Source: Azolla caroliniana
Lineage: Eukaryota; Polypodiophyta
Direction of reading: 5' to 3'
Length of the DNA: 64,000 bases
NCBI GenBank assembly: GCA_043228905.1
Contig: JBHGNT010000005.1
Location: 23,312,001-23,376,000, forward strand
Part shown: piece after piece, positions 63,399-64,000 of the stretch
Layout: every line of letters starts with the position of its first letter
Position numbering within the stretch: position 1 is the first letter of the stretch
Notes under the pieces: generated by a model
Told to the model about the DNA's origin: nothing
Database searches by the model: none
The model's input: only the letters and a program-made list of their open reading frames with translations
Translations under genes and position numbers: made by a program

Positions 63399-64000
63399 AC
63401 GGCTCGACTAATGGCCTCTGTTAAGTGTAAGCGACTTCAGACCTTCAGGGAAAGTAAGAAGAAGATCTTTGACATCATTTCTCAAACTTTGACAGAATTG
63501 ATCCATTAAGGCCGCCTCATCCCAAGGGATATCACATGTCAAGAGACGAAAATCAGTTGCGTAAGCCGACGCAGGACGATCTCCTTGTCGGAGCCTTCAA
63601 ATCTTGTTTATCGATGTCCTAGTGTTGTTAGTGTCTCCGAAACTAGCTTGAAACTCCTTAACAAATGCCTTGAAATCCTCCAGCAACGGCGATTTCTTCT
63701 CGAGAAGTGGTGCGAACAATGCTAACATTGTACCGCATAGCAAAGTTCCCACTAATCCCACACGAGCAGTGTCAGTTGGATACCGATTGGGATGTAGCTG
63801 AATAACTAGACAAACTTGATTCAAAAAACCTCGAAATAAAGACCTTGTACCATCAAACTTGGTGGGGAGGTTAATCTTTGGTTCTTTAAGGGAATTTTGA
63901 ACCCCTAACGCTTGTTCTCGTAATGATAATATAGTTGCCTCGAGTTGGTGAACCCGTTGTCGTGCCTTTCGGCTCCGGATCGTTGCGTGAGTCGGGTGGG
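63399..64000 (-). pseudogene. G3 gag, continues beyond the window
   Basis: The 75-residue frame 63824-63597 reads TARVGLVGTLLCGTMLALFA, SPLLEDFKAFVKEFQASFGD and NTRTSINKI, the same gag as G1. A shifted frame continues SYATDFRLLTCDIPWDEAAL, MDQFCQSLRNDVKDLLLTFP to TEAIS-type code at 63399, where D is inserted. The N-terminal part with LPTKFDGTRS lies at 63840-64000 and is cut by the window edge. Confidence 0.83.

Larger units (their letters stand above)
31885..64000 (-). mobile_element. Ty3/gypsy chromovirus-type element G3 (host of D), runs off the right edge
   Basis: The two parts are 63399-64000 (gag) and 31885-33822 (RT, RNase H, start of integrase). They belong to one element, separated by D and by a deletion at 33822/33823 that removed the rest of gag, the protease and the end of the D LTR. 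The left end stops inside the integrase zinc finger, where G1 abuts. It is close to G1 in sequence. Confidence 0.8.

Overview
The window looks like plant nuclear heterochromatin. I find no host protein gene in 64 kb. From about 10.6 kb to the right edge it is a stack of LTR retrotransposons inserted into one another, up to three layers deep. I resolved the stack with LTR termini, primer-binding sites (PBS), polypurine tracts (PPT), target-site duplications (TSD) and reading frames that stop at one junction and resume at another. Copia elements with an initiator-Met-type PBS (TGGTATCAGAGC) point to a land plant. A chromodomain-bearing Ty3/gypsy lineage of a kind I associate with the Tcn1-like chromoviruses of mosses, lycophytes and fungi suggests, at low confidence, a seed-free plant.

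Layout. 1-2650: AT-rich, no gene seen. 2655-5260 (-): decayed copia relic. 5270-5669: degenerate copia LTR. 5740-6260 and 9290-9980 (+): two halves of a gypsy relic (G2), separated by an AT-rich insertion with outer inverted repeats and a 1.5-kb near-perfect palindrome (6786-8350). 9981-10629: LTR-like segment with short tandem repeats and a tRNA-like module. 10630-31884 (-): chromovirus G1. Its reverse transcriptase is split by copia C1 (+, 13310-18816) and by gypsy A (-, 18975-29283), and A is itself split by copia K (-, 23065-28208). 31885-33822 and 63399-64000 (-): chromovirus G3, split by gypsy D (-, 33823-63398). D carries gypsy B (+, 34429-41566), gypsy E (-, 45685-52592), copia F (+, 52991-59642) and copia J (-, 61309-63300). 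F carries a solo LTR of the J family (55075-55900).

How the parts work together: each element once encoded gag, protease, integrase, reverse transcriptase and RNase H for its own copying. Copia order is gag-PR-IN-RT-RH and gypsy order is gag-PR-RT-RH-IN. None is now intact. K is closest: its two 610-bp LTRs look identical, and one long frame is broken only by a deletion before the last RT/RNase H segment. A, B, D and E form one gypsy lineage with a DHG protease motif, a PBS TGGTGAACCCGA(C/T)GTGA and 4-bp TSDs rich in CG. Most stop codons look like C-to-T decay (TGG to TAG, CGA to TGA).

Items most worth a second look: tRNA-like modules lying antisense inside LTRs; the giant palindrome; a long basic frame behind a TAG in copia F; hairpins around copia TATA boxes; and a 167-bp AT-rich segment in the pol region of B, flanked by short direct repeats.
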